Shown: one piece after another, positions 1 to 7,558 of the stretch
How positions within the stretch are numbered: position 1 is the first letter of the stretch
How the letters are laid out: the number at the start of each line of letters is the position of its first letter
Assembly (NCBI GenBank): GCA_002342985.1
Contig: DDRC01000001.1
Coordinates: 30,026-53,678 of the forward strand
DNA length: 23,653 bases
Direction of reading: 5' to 3'
DNA from: Flavobacteriales bacterium UBA2426
GTDB taxonomy: Bacteria > Bacteroidota > Bacteroidia > Flavobacteriales_F > PHOS-HE28
The notes under the pieces: generated by a model
Database searches by the model: none
What the model was told of the DNA's origin: nothing
What the model saw: only the letters and a program-made list of their open reading frames with translations
Position numbers and translations under genes: made by a program

Positions 1-642
1 GCCGAGGCCAGGCGGCAAGCTGCGGCGCAGCAGGCCGCAGAGGCCAAGGCCAAGGCCGATGCCGACCGCCAGGCTGAGGCGGAGCGGTTGGCCGCCGAGC
101 GGGCCCAGGCGGAGACAGCGAAACGGGACAAGGCCAGGGAGGAGGCGGTGCGGCGGGAGTCCGCAAAGACCTCCGGCCCGGGCACCACGCCGGATCCGCC
201 GACTCGCACCGTACCCATCGCCGCCCAAGGCAAGGTGAAAGAGCCTAAGGTTCCGCAGGCAGCCCGCAAGAGCGAGCCGAGGGCTCCGGAGCCCGTTACC
301 GGTGAGGACGGACGCCGGGCCTTGGAGCCCACCATGGCGGAGGAGCCTTCGCGCATGGCCGTTGCGCGCATGAACACAGCCGTGGAGGAGCGCCCGGCGG
401 TGGAGCCCGAGGTTCACGAGACCCTGCGCAACGAGGACCTCATCGTGGAGGCCGCAAAGATCACCACGGTGGTGCGGCTTGAGACGAACGGTGTCACCAC
501 CGAGTACAGGCGGGTATCCCACAAGTGGGGGGGCGTCTTCTACTTCAAGGACGGCCAGGCCTGCTCGCAGCTGGTCTACGAGCGTGAGGCGCTTGCCCAG
601 GATCAGCTCGCAGGCGCCACCCCGCGTGGCAAGCTCGACTAG
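1..642 (+). CDS. 3' end of a charged coiled-coil protein of unknown function
   Basis: The reading frame is open from the first base, so the N-terminus lies outside the window; 213 codons remain. The first ~50 residues are almost only Ala, Glu, Lys, Arg, Gln and Asp, as in a long alpha-helical or coiled-coil stalk. A Pro/Arg/Glu-rich low-complexity linker follows to about residue 140. The last ~70 residues look like a compact domain with the segment KWGGVFYFKDGQACSQLVYE. I do not recognise the family. TolA-like or OmpA-associated envelope proteins have similar charged stalks, but that is only an analogy. The stop at 640-642 lies 19 bases before the vsr start, so the two genes may be cotranscribed. 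High confidence that it is coding, none on function. Confidence 0.75.
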   Translation, partial: AEARRQAAAQQAAEAKAKADADRQAEAERLAAERAQAETAKRDKAREEAVRRESAKTSGPGTTPDPPTRTVPIAAQGKVKEPKVPQAARKSEPRAPEPVTGEDGRRALEPTMAEEPSRMAVARMNTAVEERPAVEPEVHETLRNEDLIVEAAKITTVVRLETNGVTTEYRRVSHKWGGVFYFKDGQACSQLVYEREALAQDQLAGATPRGKLD

Positions 643-661
643 TGCATGCAACCTTTGCGGC

Positions 662-1150
662 ATGAACGCCGCTCTGAAGCAAGCGCGCCGACGCCCGATT
701 CCGGCCAATGCGCGCGTGAGCGCTGCGATGAGCCGGATACGGGCCAAGGACACGCAGCCCGAGCTGATCGTTCGGCTGCACCTTCGGGCTGCCGGCCTCA
801 CCGGTTACCGGCTTCACTATGCACGGGTGCCAGGAAGGCCCGATATCGCATTCGTCGGCCGCCGCGTGGCGGTCTTCGTGCATGGCTGCTTCTGGCATGG
901 CTGCCCGTATTGCCGCCCTCAGGCCCCGAAGCGGAACAGCTGGTATTGGGGCCCAAAGCTCCAACGGAACAAGGAGCGGGATGCGGAGAAGGCCGCTGCG
1001 CTCCGTCTCGCAGGATGGCGTGTCCTCATGCTCTGGGAATGCCGCGTGAAGCGCAACCCCGTGCAGCAAGTGGCCCGGGTCATCAGGTCCTTGGACGCCG
1101 GCCGAGCAAGCGTGAGAAGAACCGCTTCTCGAAGGCCCAGAAGAAACTGA
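662..1150 (+). CDS. vsr: Very short patch repair (Vsr) mismatch endonuclease
   Basis: Vsr proteins nick DNA 5' of the T in T:G mismatches that arise when 5-methylcytosine deaminates, and so start short-patch repair. The 162-residue product has the family's landmarks: an N-terminal AAMSRIRAKDT segment matching the E. coli RSKNMRAIATRDT region, then E34, VPGRPD with the metal-binding Asp at residue 61, and VHGCFWHGC with H74 and H79 matching the catalytic His pair. Cysteines 76, 81, 84 and 127 can form the structural zinc site, and GWRVLMLWEC is the conserved late strand. The residue matching E. coli Thr63 is Val. The ATG at 662 keeps the whole N-terminal motif; an ATG at 728 would remove part of it. 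No cytosine methyltransferase lies beside it. The last ~22 codons overlap the opposite-strand gene at 1083-1415. Confidence 0.9.
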   Translation: MNAALKQARRRPIPANARVSAAMSRIRAKDTQPELIVRLHLRAAGLTGYRLHYARVPGRPDIAFVGRRVAVFVHGCFWHGCPYCRPQAPKRNSWYWGPKLQRNKERDAEKAAALRLAGWRVLMLWECRVKRNPVQQVARVIRSLDAGRASVRRTASRRPRRN

Positions 1151-1415
1151 ACTGCCCGAACAGCGCGCCATAGGCGAGCAGGAGCGCATTGTAGAGCGGG
1201 AGCACCAGCACGTAGTAGAGCACCGTGAACAGGAGCGGGGGCTCCCCGGCATCGCCTGACACCCATGCCACCACAGGGCGCTTAAGGAACATCACCGTGA
1301 ATCCCGTGCAGGCGAACACCAAGAGGATGACCACCACGCGGGAGGGGGAGACGCCCCAGCGCTCCGCCAGCCGCTGCATCCATCCCTTTCGAGCTCGCTC
1401 AGGCGTTCCGCTCAT
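1083..1415 (-). CDS. DUF6787-like small membrane protein
   Basis: The product is a 110-residue protein with two hydrophobic segments, roughly residues 22-44 (VVVILLVFACTGFTVMFLK) and 60-88, and a basic C-terminus containing GQFSFFWAFEKRFFSRL. This layout (short amphipathic start with QRLAERWGV, two membrane spans, GQFxFFxxxxKRxxxR end) fits the DUF6787 proteins of Bacteroidota, from memory of that family. Function is unknown. I chose the ATG at 1415; a GTG at 1433 and an ATG at 1379 are in frame, and the last would still keep the conserved core. It follows the TolB-like gene by 48 bases on the same strand, so cotranscription is likely. Its 3' end overlaps vsr by 68 bases in convergent orientation. 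Confidence 0.7.
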   Translation of the reverse strand: MSGTPERARKGWMQRLAERWGVSPSRVVVILLVFACTGFTVMFLKRPVVAWVSGDAGEPPLLFTVLYYVLVLPLYNALLLAYGALFGQFSFFWAFEKRFFSRLLGRRPRT

Positions 1416-1463
1416 CGGGTGCGAAGATCGCACGTGCGCGACCTCTGCTCTACCGTCCTGCGG

Positions 1464-2567
1464 TCATTCGGCCCACTCTGCAAGGAAGAGGTTCGTCTCC
1501 CGTGTGCCGCCATTGTTGCGGTTGCTGCTGAAGACCAGGTAGCGCCCATCCGGACTGAAGACCGGGAAGGCGTCGAACGTGTCACCGTGGCTTACCTGTT
1601 CCAAGCCGCTGCCATCGGCATTGATCATGAAGAGCGTGAAGGGAAAGCCGCGCTCGCTGAGGTGGTTGCTGGCGAAGATGATACGCTTCCCGTCAGGGTG
1701 CCAGTAGGGGGCCCAATTGGCCTGCCCGAGCTCGGTGATGCGCCGTGCATCGCTGCCGTCGGCGTTCGCCACGTACAGCTCCATGCTGGTCGGCTTCACG
1801 AGTCCTTCCTGCAGCAGCGCCTTGTATTCCGCCTCCTCTTCGGGCGTGGCCGGGCGTGAGGCCCGCCAGAGGAGCTTGGTGCCGTCAGGGCTGAAGAATG
1901 CCCCTCCATCGTATCCCAACGCCGTGGTCACGCGCCGCACATCGCTGCCGTCGATGTTCATCGTGTAGAGGTCGAGGTCGCCATCGCGCATGCTCGTGAA
2001 GACGATGCGGTCGCCCTTGGGGGACACCGTGGCCTCCGCATCATAGCCGGGGGTCTCCGTCAGCTTCCGGACCAGGTTCCCCTTCAGGTCGCCCACGTGG
2101 ATGTCGAAGCTCGGATAGATGGGCCAAACGTATTTGCCATCGGCCCGGCGCTCCGGCACGGCCGGGCATGCGGCATCATGCTCGTGGGTGCTGGCATACA
2201 GGACCAGGCTGTCGCCGGGCAGGAAATAGCTGCAGGTGGTGCGTCCGCCTTTCATGCTCACCAGCTGGGGGGGGGCGGCGCGCAGGTCGTCCTTGAACGG
2301 ATTGAACCAATGGATCTGGTCGCATGATTCGCCCCAAGCCGGATTGGTGCTCTGGAACACCAATCGGTTCCCAGCGAAGCTCCAGTAGGCCTCGGCATTG
2401 TCACCGCCGAAGGTGAGCTGCTTCAATCGCTTGAAGTGCCGCTCCTCCGGATGGATCAAGGTGCTGTCCCAGCCCGTTACCTGAGGTTCCCGATCGGCTT
2501 CCGCGCTGGGCGGTGCCGTGTTGCAGCCAATGGCAAGGAGGGCGAGGATGATCGTGCTTGATCGCAT
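1464..2567 (-). CDS. TolB-like PD40 beta-propeller lipoprotein
   Basis: The 367-residue protein starts with a lipoprotein signal peptide ending in the lipobox LAIGC (MRSSTIILALLAIGC), so it should be anchored to a membrane by its N-terminal Cys. The rest is a WD40-like/PD40 propeller with at least four blades of the SPDG..(L/I)xF.S type: SPKGDRIVFTSMRDGDLDLY, SPDGTKLLW, HPDGKRIIFASNHL and SPDGRYLVFSSNRN, each followed or preceded by the NADGS..RR(I/V)T strand typical of TolB-like proteins. Such domains bind peptides or proteins in the periplasm or on the surface. No catalytic residues are evident. The start was moved from an upstream in-frame codon to the ATG at 2567 because the signal peptide begins there. 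Its upstream region is shared with the divergent radical SAM gene. Confidence 0.85.
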   Translation of the reverse strand: MRSSTIILALLAIGCNTAPPSAEADREPQVTGWDSTLIHPEERHFKRLKQLTFGGDNAEAYWSFAGNRLVFQSTNPAWGESCDQIHWFNPFKDDLRAAPPQLVSMKGGRTTCSYFLPGDSLVLYASTHEHDAACPAVPERRADGKYVWPIYPSFDIHVGDLKGNLVRKLTETPGYDAEATVSPKGDRIVFTSMRDGDLDLYTMNIDGSDVRRVTTALGYDGGAFFSPDGTKLLWRASRPATPEEEAEYKALLQEGLVKPTSMELYVANADGSDARRITELGQANWAPYWHPDGKRIIFASNHLSERGFPFTLFMINADGSGLEQVSHGDTFDAFPVFSPDGRYLVFSSNRNNGGTRETNLFLAEWAE

Positions 2568-2585
2568 GGGTTTCAGAATGGGGCG

Positions 2586-2593
2586 CGAAACTA
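2586..2593 (-). promoter_or_regulatory. -7-like element TAGTTTCG before the TolB-like gene
   Basis: On the minus strand this reads TAGTTTCG, one base from the Bacteroidota -7 consensus TAnnTTTG. It ends 18 bases before the ATG at 2567. A TTGACA lies upstream at 2604-2609, but the spacing of about 10 bases is too short for a standard promoter. The call rests mostly on recurrence of the same element before other genes in this window. Confidence 0.4.
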
Positions 2594-2613
2594 CCCAAGC
2601 CAGTGTCAAGCGA

Positions 2614-2640
2614 TTGTCAGGCCATTCGCGGCTACCTTGG
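2614..2640 (+). promoter_or_regulatory. Candidate promoter TTG-N16-TACCTTGG before the radical SAM gene
   Basis: TTG at 2614-2616 is followed, after 16 bases, by TACCTTGG at 2633-2640, close to the Bacteroidota arrangement TTG-N17-23-TAnnTTTG. Only 4 bases separate the element from the ATG at 2645, so the transcript would be leaderless or nearly so if this is the true promoter. Confidence 0.4.
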
Positions 2641-2644
2641 GATC

Positions 2645-3721
2645 ATGCGCAATGACGGCAAACCCATCAAGGGACGGGGTGCGATGCTTCAGGTTCCGAA
2701 CCGGTTCGAAGCCATCACCAAGGGTGCATTCCATGCGGAAGGCATCGATGAGCCTTTGGGAGAGACCGCACCGGAGCCCACCCGCTACCTGCCGGTTGAT
2801 GCCCGCACCATCGTCAATCCGGTGAACAGCCCAGACCTCCCTTTCCGGTACAGCATGAACCCATACCAAGGTTGCGAGCACGGCTGCGCCTACTGCTATG
2901 CTCGACCGACGCACGAGTATTGGGGGTACAGTGCGGGGCTTGACTTTGAGCGGGTGATCCTGGTGAAGCGGGGCGCTGCTGCACGCTTGGAGCAGACCCT
3001 GCGCCGGCCCAGGTGGGAAGTGCAGCCCATCAGCATCTCGGGCGCCACGGATCCCTACCAACCGATCGAGCGCAAGGAGGGATTGACGCGGAGCCTGCTG
3101 CAGGTGGCCCTGGACTTCGGTCAGCCCGTGGTCATCATCACCAAGAATGCATTGGTCCTGAGGGATTTGGACTTGCTTTCCGAAATGGCATCCAAGGGAC
3201 TGGCCAGCGTAGCCATCAGCCTGACCACGCTGGATGAATCCTTGCGCCGTGCGCTGGAGCCCCGCACCAGTACAACAGCTCAGCGCTTGGAGGCCATCCG
3301 AGCGCTCAGTGGGGCCGGTGTGCCGGTAATGGCCATGCTGGCGCCGATCATTCCGGCCCTCAATGAGCCGGAGGTGTCTTCGCTGCTCAAGGCCGGCGCT
3401 GCAGCGGGAGCGATTTCAGCCAGCTACACCGTCCTGCGCACCAATGGGGCCGTGGAGCCGGTCTTCAGAGCATGGTTGGAAGCCCACTACCCTGACCGGT
3501 CGGCAAGGGTGCTGGCCCAGACCAGGGCTGTCCATGGCGGGGCGGTGTCGGACTCCCGGCCGGGCCGCCGGCTTCGCGGCGAGGGGCCGTTCGCGGAGAA
3601 TATCAACAGGGTGTTCCGCGTGCTCCGCCGGCGCCATTTCGGTGAACGGGCCATGCCAACGCTGAGGACCGATCTCTTCAAGCCCCCTCCACAGGGACAA
3701 CTCGGGCTTTTCGATGGTTGA
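2645..3721 (+). CDS. PA0069-family radical SAM protein
   Basis: The 358-residue protein carries a radical SAM 4Fe-4S motif in MNPYQGCEHGCAYCYAR (Cys-x3-Cys-x2-Cys, residues ~76-84), followed by HEYWGYSAGLDFE and ISGATDPYQPIE. These are features I associate with the SplB-related PA0069/Rv2578c family, whose substrate is unknown. Later conserved parts include KNALVLRDLDLL, VAISLTTLDESLRRALEPR and the C-terminal basic segment. The ATG at 2645 was preferred over upstream in-frame codons because the longer start would read into the divergent promoter region. It is transcribed alone, divergently from the TolB-like gene, with the next plus-strand gene 69 bases downstream. Spore photoproduct lyase itself is unlikely. 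Confidence 0.87.
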   Translation: MRNDGKPIKGRGAMLQVPNRFEAITKGAFHAEGIDEPLGETAPEPTRYLPVDARTIVNPVNSPDLPFRYSMNPYQGCEHGCAYCYARPTHEYWGYSAGLDFERVILVKRGAAARLEQTLRRPRWEVQPISISGATDPYQPIERKEGLTRSLLQVALDFGQPVVIITKNALVLRDLDLLSEMASKGLASVAISLTTLDESLRRALEPRTSTTAQRLEAIRALSGAGVPVMAMLAPIIPALNEPEVSSLLKAGAAAGAISASYTVLRTNGAVEPVFRAWLEAHYPDRSARVLAQTRAVHGGAVSDSRPGRRLRGEGPFAENINRVFRVLRRRHFGERAMPTLRTDLFKPPPQGQLGLFDG

Positions 3722-3730
3722 GAATTCGCA

Positions 3731-3762
3731 TTGCGGAGTGCTTCGTTGGTTGTCGATTTTCG
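3731..3762 (+). promoter_or_regulatory. Candidate promoter TTG-N21-GATTTTCG before the first giant secreted gene
   Basis: TTG at 3731-3733 and GATTTTCG at 3755-3762 are 21 bases apart; the latter differs from TAnnTTCG only at the first base. The element ends 28 bases before the ATG at 3791, exactly the distance seen at the downstream paralogue. A 5-bp inverted repeat, TTCGC-gac-GCGAA (3759-3771), overlaps it and could be a protein-binding site. Confidence 0.4.
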
Positions 3763-3790
3763 CGACGCGAACCAGTTTCCAGTAGAATCG

Positions 3791-6700
3791 ATGCTACGCG
3801 CTCCAGTCATTGCCTGCCTGATCCTGTTGTTGATTGGGGCTCCGGGAAGGTCCACTGCCCAGACGCTGCCGGCAGGTTTCGTCAGCTCCCTCGTTTCCGA
3901 TGGATGGTTCAGCCCGGTGGGTGCGGTCTGGGATCAGAATGGGCGCATGTACGTTTGGGAGAAGAGCGGCCGCGTGTGGATCGTGGAGAATGGTGTGCGC
4001 AAGCCGAGTCCCTTGCTGAACCTGATGCAAGAGGTCGGCAATTGGGGCGACCATGGGATGCTCGGCTTTGCCCTCGACCCCGCATTCACCAGCAATGGAC
4101 GGGTTTATGCCATGTATGTGGTGGACCGTCACCACCTGCTCTACTTCGGCACGCCCAGCTACGACCCCTATGCCACCGACGGTGGCACGGCCACGATCGT
4201 CCGGATCGTCCGTTACACGGCCATCGGGCCGGCTTTCGAGGCCGTGGACCCCGACAGCCGCACCGTCCTGCTCGGCGAGAGCATCACCACTGGTGCGGCT
4301 GTGCTCTACAACACCCATGGCGCCGGCACCCTGCTCTTCGCGCGCGATGGCACCCTCATCGCCACCATCGGTGACGGCGCCAGTGCCGCCAGTACGGATG
4401 CGGGCAGCGCCTCGGAGAGCTATTTCGCGCAAGGGCTGGCCGATGGAATCATCAGGCCCGAGGAGAATGTCGGCGCTTTCCGCGCGCAGCTGGTGAATTC
4501 ATTCAACGGCAAGGTGCTGCGTATGGATCCCGCCACTGGCAATGGCGTGCCCAGCAATCCGTTCTACGACCCCGCGCAGCCGCGGGCGCCGCGGTCGCGG
4601 GTGTGGGCGCTGGGCCTGCGGAACCCTTACCGGATGACCCTGCAGCCGGGCACGGGCAGCACCAATCCCGCGGATGGCGACATCGGCACGCTCTTCATCG
4701 GCGATGTGGGCTGGAGCTCCTGGGAGGAGCTCAACGTCTGCAATTCGCCCGGCATGAACTTCGGATGGCCCCTCTTCGAGGGCATGGAGAACGCGGCCTC
4801 GTATGCGTCGGCGCTTACCGAGAATAGGGATCAGCCCAATCCGCTCTTCAACGGCACGAGCTGCACGGTGCCGTACTTCCGCTTCAGCGATCTGCTGAAG
4901 CAGGACCAGGTCGGACACGTGAACGGCCACCCCAATCCCTGCGACCCCGCGCAGCAGGTCCCGTTGTCCGTTCCCCGGTTCTTCCATGCCCGGCCGTCAA
5001 TCGATTGGCAGCACGGCGATCGGTCGCGCTGCGCGGCGTTCCAAGCGGGCGCTCCCATCACCTACGACCTCGATGACCCGCTATCCCCGGTTCCTGGGCC
5101 GCGCTTCGGCGGCTATGCGGCCATCGGCGGGCCGTGGAGCGCCTGGAGCGGCTTTCCGGCGGCCTTCCAGGACTGCGCCTATCATGCCGATTTCGCCGGC
5201 GGGTGGATCAAGCGATTCGTCTACGGCCCCAATGGAGAAGTGCAGAGCGTGCAGGATTTCGCATCCGGGCTGGGGGCGGTGAATTGGCTAGGCGCTGGGC
5301 CGGATGGATGCCTCTGGTACATCAAGTACACCGGTGGTGCCGAATTGCGGCGCATCTGCAACACAGCCGCGGTGAACCTGCCGCCCGTGGCGGTGGCATC
5401 CCAGAGCGTGCAATACGGTCCCGGGCCGCTTTCCGTGTCCTTCTCGGGTGCAGCCAGCAGTGACCCCGAAGGCGGTGCCATCACGCATCAATGGGATTTC
5501 GGCGATGGCTCGCCGATAAGCACGGCGGTGAGCCCCGTGCATGTGTTCCAGGCGCCCCCAGGGGCACCGACCATGTACACGGTGACGTTGACCGTTACCG
5601 ACAATACCGGCCAGCAGGCCAGCGCTTCCCTGGTCGTTTCTGTGAACAACACGCCGCCCATTGCGGCGATCACCAGCTTCGCGAATGGCGCGTTCTACCC
5701 AGTGGGCGTGGATACGGTCTTCCAATTGGCCGCCAGCGTTTCGGATGCAGAGCATGGGCCGGCACAGCTTAGCTATGCCTGGCAGGTGACGCTCAGGCAC
5801 AACACGCACGAGCACCCCGGCCCGATCATCAACGCGGTCAGCACGAGCGCGCATGTGTCCGGAGAGGGGTGCGACGGACAGAGCTATTCCTACGAGGTGC
5901 GGTTGACCGTGAGCGATGCGGCGGGCTTGAGCACGACCGTCTCGCACGTGCTCCACCCGCGCTGCTATGCCATCGCGCCAACGGCCATCATCATGGCATC
6001 GTCCATCGCGGGGCAAGCCCCTTTCGCCGTGCAGTTCGATGGCACCGCATCCTACGATCCCGGGTCGATCGTGGCCTATCACTGGGACTTCGGGGATGGC
6101 ACAGCAAGCGATCAGCCTGCGCCCATCAAGGTGTTCACGGATGAGGGTGACCGCGTGGTGACCCTGACCGTGACGGACGATGACGGGCTCACCGGCCAGG
6201 CCGCAAGGACCGTGACGGTGGTCACGCTGGGCGCCCCGCAGTGCATGGGGCCGAGCGGTAGCGTGCTCCGCCAGTTCTGGAGCGGGGTGGGCGGCATCAG
6301 CATCCCCGACCTGGTCAATCATCCGAATTATCCCGGTTCACCCACAGGCTCCAGCACGCTCACCTCCTTCCAAGGGCCCACCAACTTCGCCAACAACTAT
6401 GGCACGCGCGTCCGTGGCTACATCGTTCCGCCAGCCACGGGCAGCTATGTATTCACCGTGACCGGTGACGATGCGACGGCCGTATACCTAAGCCTGAACG
6501 CTGAGCCCCGGCATGCGCGGTTGATCTGTTCCGCCCCCGGCAGCACCACAGCGGCGCAGTTCGACCGGTTCCCTTCGCAGACCAGCGCAGCCATCCAGTT
6601 GGTGGCCGGTGCGTACTACTATGTGGAACTGCTGCACAAGGAGGGAAGCGCCAGCGACCACTTCGCGCTGTATTGGCAAACGCCACTGAATGGAACCCGG

Positions 6701-7483
6701 ACCATCATTCCCGGCAGCGCTTTGGTCCAATGGGCGGACTGCCTGCCGGGTGCGCGCTTGCGGTGCGTGCTCTCCGGGCCCTACGACAGCAACACCGGGT
6801 TGATGCGCGACGACCTGCGGTCGGTCGGGCTGCTGCCCTTGGGGCAGCCATACAGTGCCTTGGGCTATGCCTTCATCGGAGGGGGGAATGAGTCGACGAC
6901 CGCCGCGCGGCTCTCCCAGACCGGCCCCAACGCAGTGGTGGATTGGGTGGTGGTGGAGCTGCGCAACAAGAATGCGCCTTCACAGGTGATTGCTTCGCGC
7001 GCCGCCCTGCTGGAGCGCGATGGCGACATCCTGGGCACCGATGGCTTCGCGCGCCTGACATTCAATGTGCCGGTGGACAACTACTACATCGCCGTGCGAC
7101 ATCGGAACCACCTCGCGGCGATGACAGCGGCATCGATACGCTTGGATGCCGGCGATCGCACCGTGGATTTCACCTTGCCCAGCACCGGCACTTGGGGAAC
7201 GCAGGCCGAAGTGCCCTTGGTGAATGGACGCATGGGCCTGTGGAGCGGCGATGTGAACCGGGATGGATCCCTCCGGTATGTCGGCAATGGCAATGACAGG
7301 GACCCGATCCTGGTGGCCATCGGCGGGTCCATGCCGCTCAATACCGTCACCGGCTACCGCTTGGAGGATGTGGATCTCAGCGGCGTGGTCAGGTACACGG
7401 GCCAGTGGAATGACCGAGACCCCATCCTGGTGAACATCGGGGGGGCGACCCCCACGGCGGTGCGGGTGCAGCAGCTGCCATAG
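3791..7483 (+). CDS. Giant secreted sugar-dehydrogenase-like protein with PKD, PA14 and dockerin-like domains (copy A)
   Basis: The 1230-residue product starts with a signal peptide (hydrophobic VIACLILLLIGAP, then STAQ), which fixes the ATG at 3791. Residues ~25-520 form a glucose/sorbosone dehydrogenase (PQQ type) propeller: WDQNGRMYVWEKSGRVWIVE, THGAGTLLFARDG (candidate catalytic His ~174), RVWALGLRNPYR and IGDVGWSSWEELNV. A PKD domain follows at ~530-620 (HQWDFGDGSP), an Ig/PKD-like domain at ~620-726, a second clear PKD at ~729-813 (YHWDFGDGTA), and a PA14-like carbohydrate-binding domain at ~817-980 (YYYVELLHKEGSASDHF). A beta-rich domain (~985-1140) precedes two dockerin-like repeats (~1150-1220) and a terminal QLP. 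It is probably cell-surface or extracellular. No typical type IX secretion C-terminal domain is seen. The next gene is a full-length tandem paralogue. Whether it binds PQQ or oxidises a sugar is not shown by the sequence. Confidence 0.9.
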   Translation: MLRAPVIACLILLLIGAPGRSTAQTLPAGFVSSLVSDGWFSPVGAVWDQNGRMYVWEKSGRVWIVENGVRKPSPLLNLMQEVGNWGDHGMLGFALDPAFTSNGRVYAMYVVDRHHLLYFGTPSYDPYATDGGTATIVRIVRYTAIGPAFEAVDPDSRTVLLGESITTGAAVLYNTHGAGTLLFARDGTLIATIGDGASAASTDAGSASESYFAQGLADGIIRPEENVGAFRAQLVNSFNGKVLRMDPATGNGVPSNPFYDPAQPRAPRSRVWALGLRNPYRMTLQPGTGSTNPADGDIGTLFIGDVGWSSWEELNVCNSPGMNFGWPLFEGMENAASYASALTENRDQPNPLFNGTSCTVPYFRFSDLLKQDQVGHVNGHPNPCDPAQQVPLSVPRFFHARPSIDWQHGDRSRCAAFQAGAPITYDLDDPLSPVPGPRFGGYAAIGGPWSAWSGFPAAFQDCAYHADFAGGWIKRFVYGPNGEVQSVQDFASGLGAVNWLGAGPDGCLWYIKYTGGAELRRICNTAAVNLPPVAVASQSVQYGPGPLSVSFSGAASSDPEGGAITHQWDFGDGSPISTAVSPVHVFQAPPGAPTMYTVTLTVTDNTGQQASASLVVSVNNTPPIAAITSFANGAFYPVGVDTVFQLAASVSDAEHGPAQLSYAWQVTLRHNTHEHPGPIINAVSTSAHVSGEGCDGQSYSYEVRLTVSDAAGLSTTVSHVLHPRCYAIAPTAIIMASSIAGQAPFAVQFDGTASYDPGSIVAYHWDFGDGTASDQPAPIKVFTDEGDRVVTLTVTDDDGLTGQAARTVTVVTLGAPQCMGPSGSVLRQFWSGVGGISIPDLVNHPNYPGSPTGSSTLTSFQGPTNFANNYGTRVRGYIVPPATGSYVFTVTGDDATAVYLSLNAEPRHARLICSAPGSTTAAQFDRFPSQTSAAIQLVAGAYYYVELLHKEGSASDHFALYWQTPLNGTRTIIPGSALVQWADCLPGARLRCVLSGPYDSNTGLMRDDLRSVGLLPLGQPYSALGYAFIGGGNESTTAARLSQTGPNAVVDWVVVELRNKNAPSQVIASRAALLERDGDILGTDGFARLTFNVPVDNYYIAVRHRNHLAAMTAASIRLDAGDRTVDFTLPSTGTWGTQAEVPLVNGRMGLWSGDVNRDGSLRYVGNGNDRDPILVAIGGSMPLNTVTGYRLEDVDLSGVVRYTGQWNDRDPILVNIGGATPTAVRVQQLP
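7241..7480 (+). repeat. Two dockerin-like calcium-loop repeats, copy A
   Basis: Two units of about 28 residues: GDVNRDGSLRYVG then NDRDPILVAIGG, and EDVDLSGVVRYTG then NDRDPILVNIGG. Each pairs an EF-hand/dockerin-style loop with an invariant NDRDPIL. The first loop keeps the Asp-x-Asn-x-Asp-Gly ligands; the second has replaced the third acidic position with Ser. Confidence 0.65.
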
Positions 7484-7499
7484 CCAGCCATCGGAAGGA

Positions 7500-7530
7500 T
7501 TGACATTCGTCATTGTTTCGGATAGCTTCG
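7500..7530 (+). promoter_or_regulatory. Promoter TTG-N20-TAGCTTCG before copy B
   Basis: TTG at 7500-7502 and TAGCTTCG at 7523-7530 are separated by 20 bases, matching the Bacteroidota promoter layout apart from TTCG in place of TTTG. It lies in the 75-base gap between the tandem paralogues, 28 bases before the ATG at 7559. Copy B can therefore be transcribed independently of copy A. This is the best-formed promoter in the window. Confidence 0.6.
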
Positions 7531-7558
7531 TCGGCTGCAAACCTTAATTGGTCGACAA

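Noticed and set aside
1..180. Short tandem DNA repeat (GCCAAGGCC-like units) as a satellite or CRISPR-like array
   Set aside because: Units are irregular and in frame; they reflect Ala/Lys/Glu-rich helix coding, and there are no spacers.
5288..6322. Long minus-strand open frame (344 codons) antisense to copy A, and a similar one at 8366-9439 antisense to copy B
   Set aside because: They do not lie at equivalent positions in the two paralogues, have Arg/His/Gly-rich products typical of antisense GC-rich frames, and show no domain. They are shadows of the real genes.
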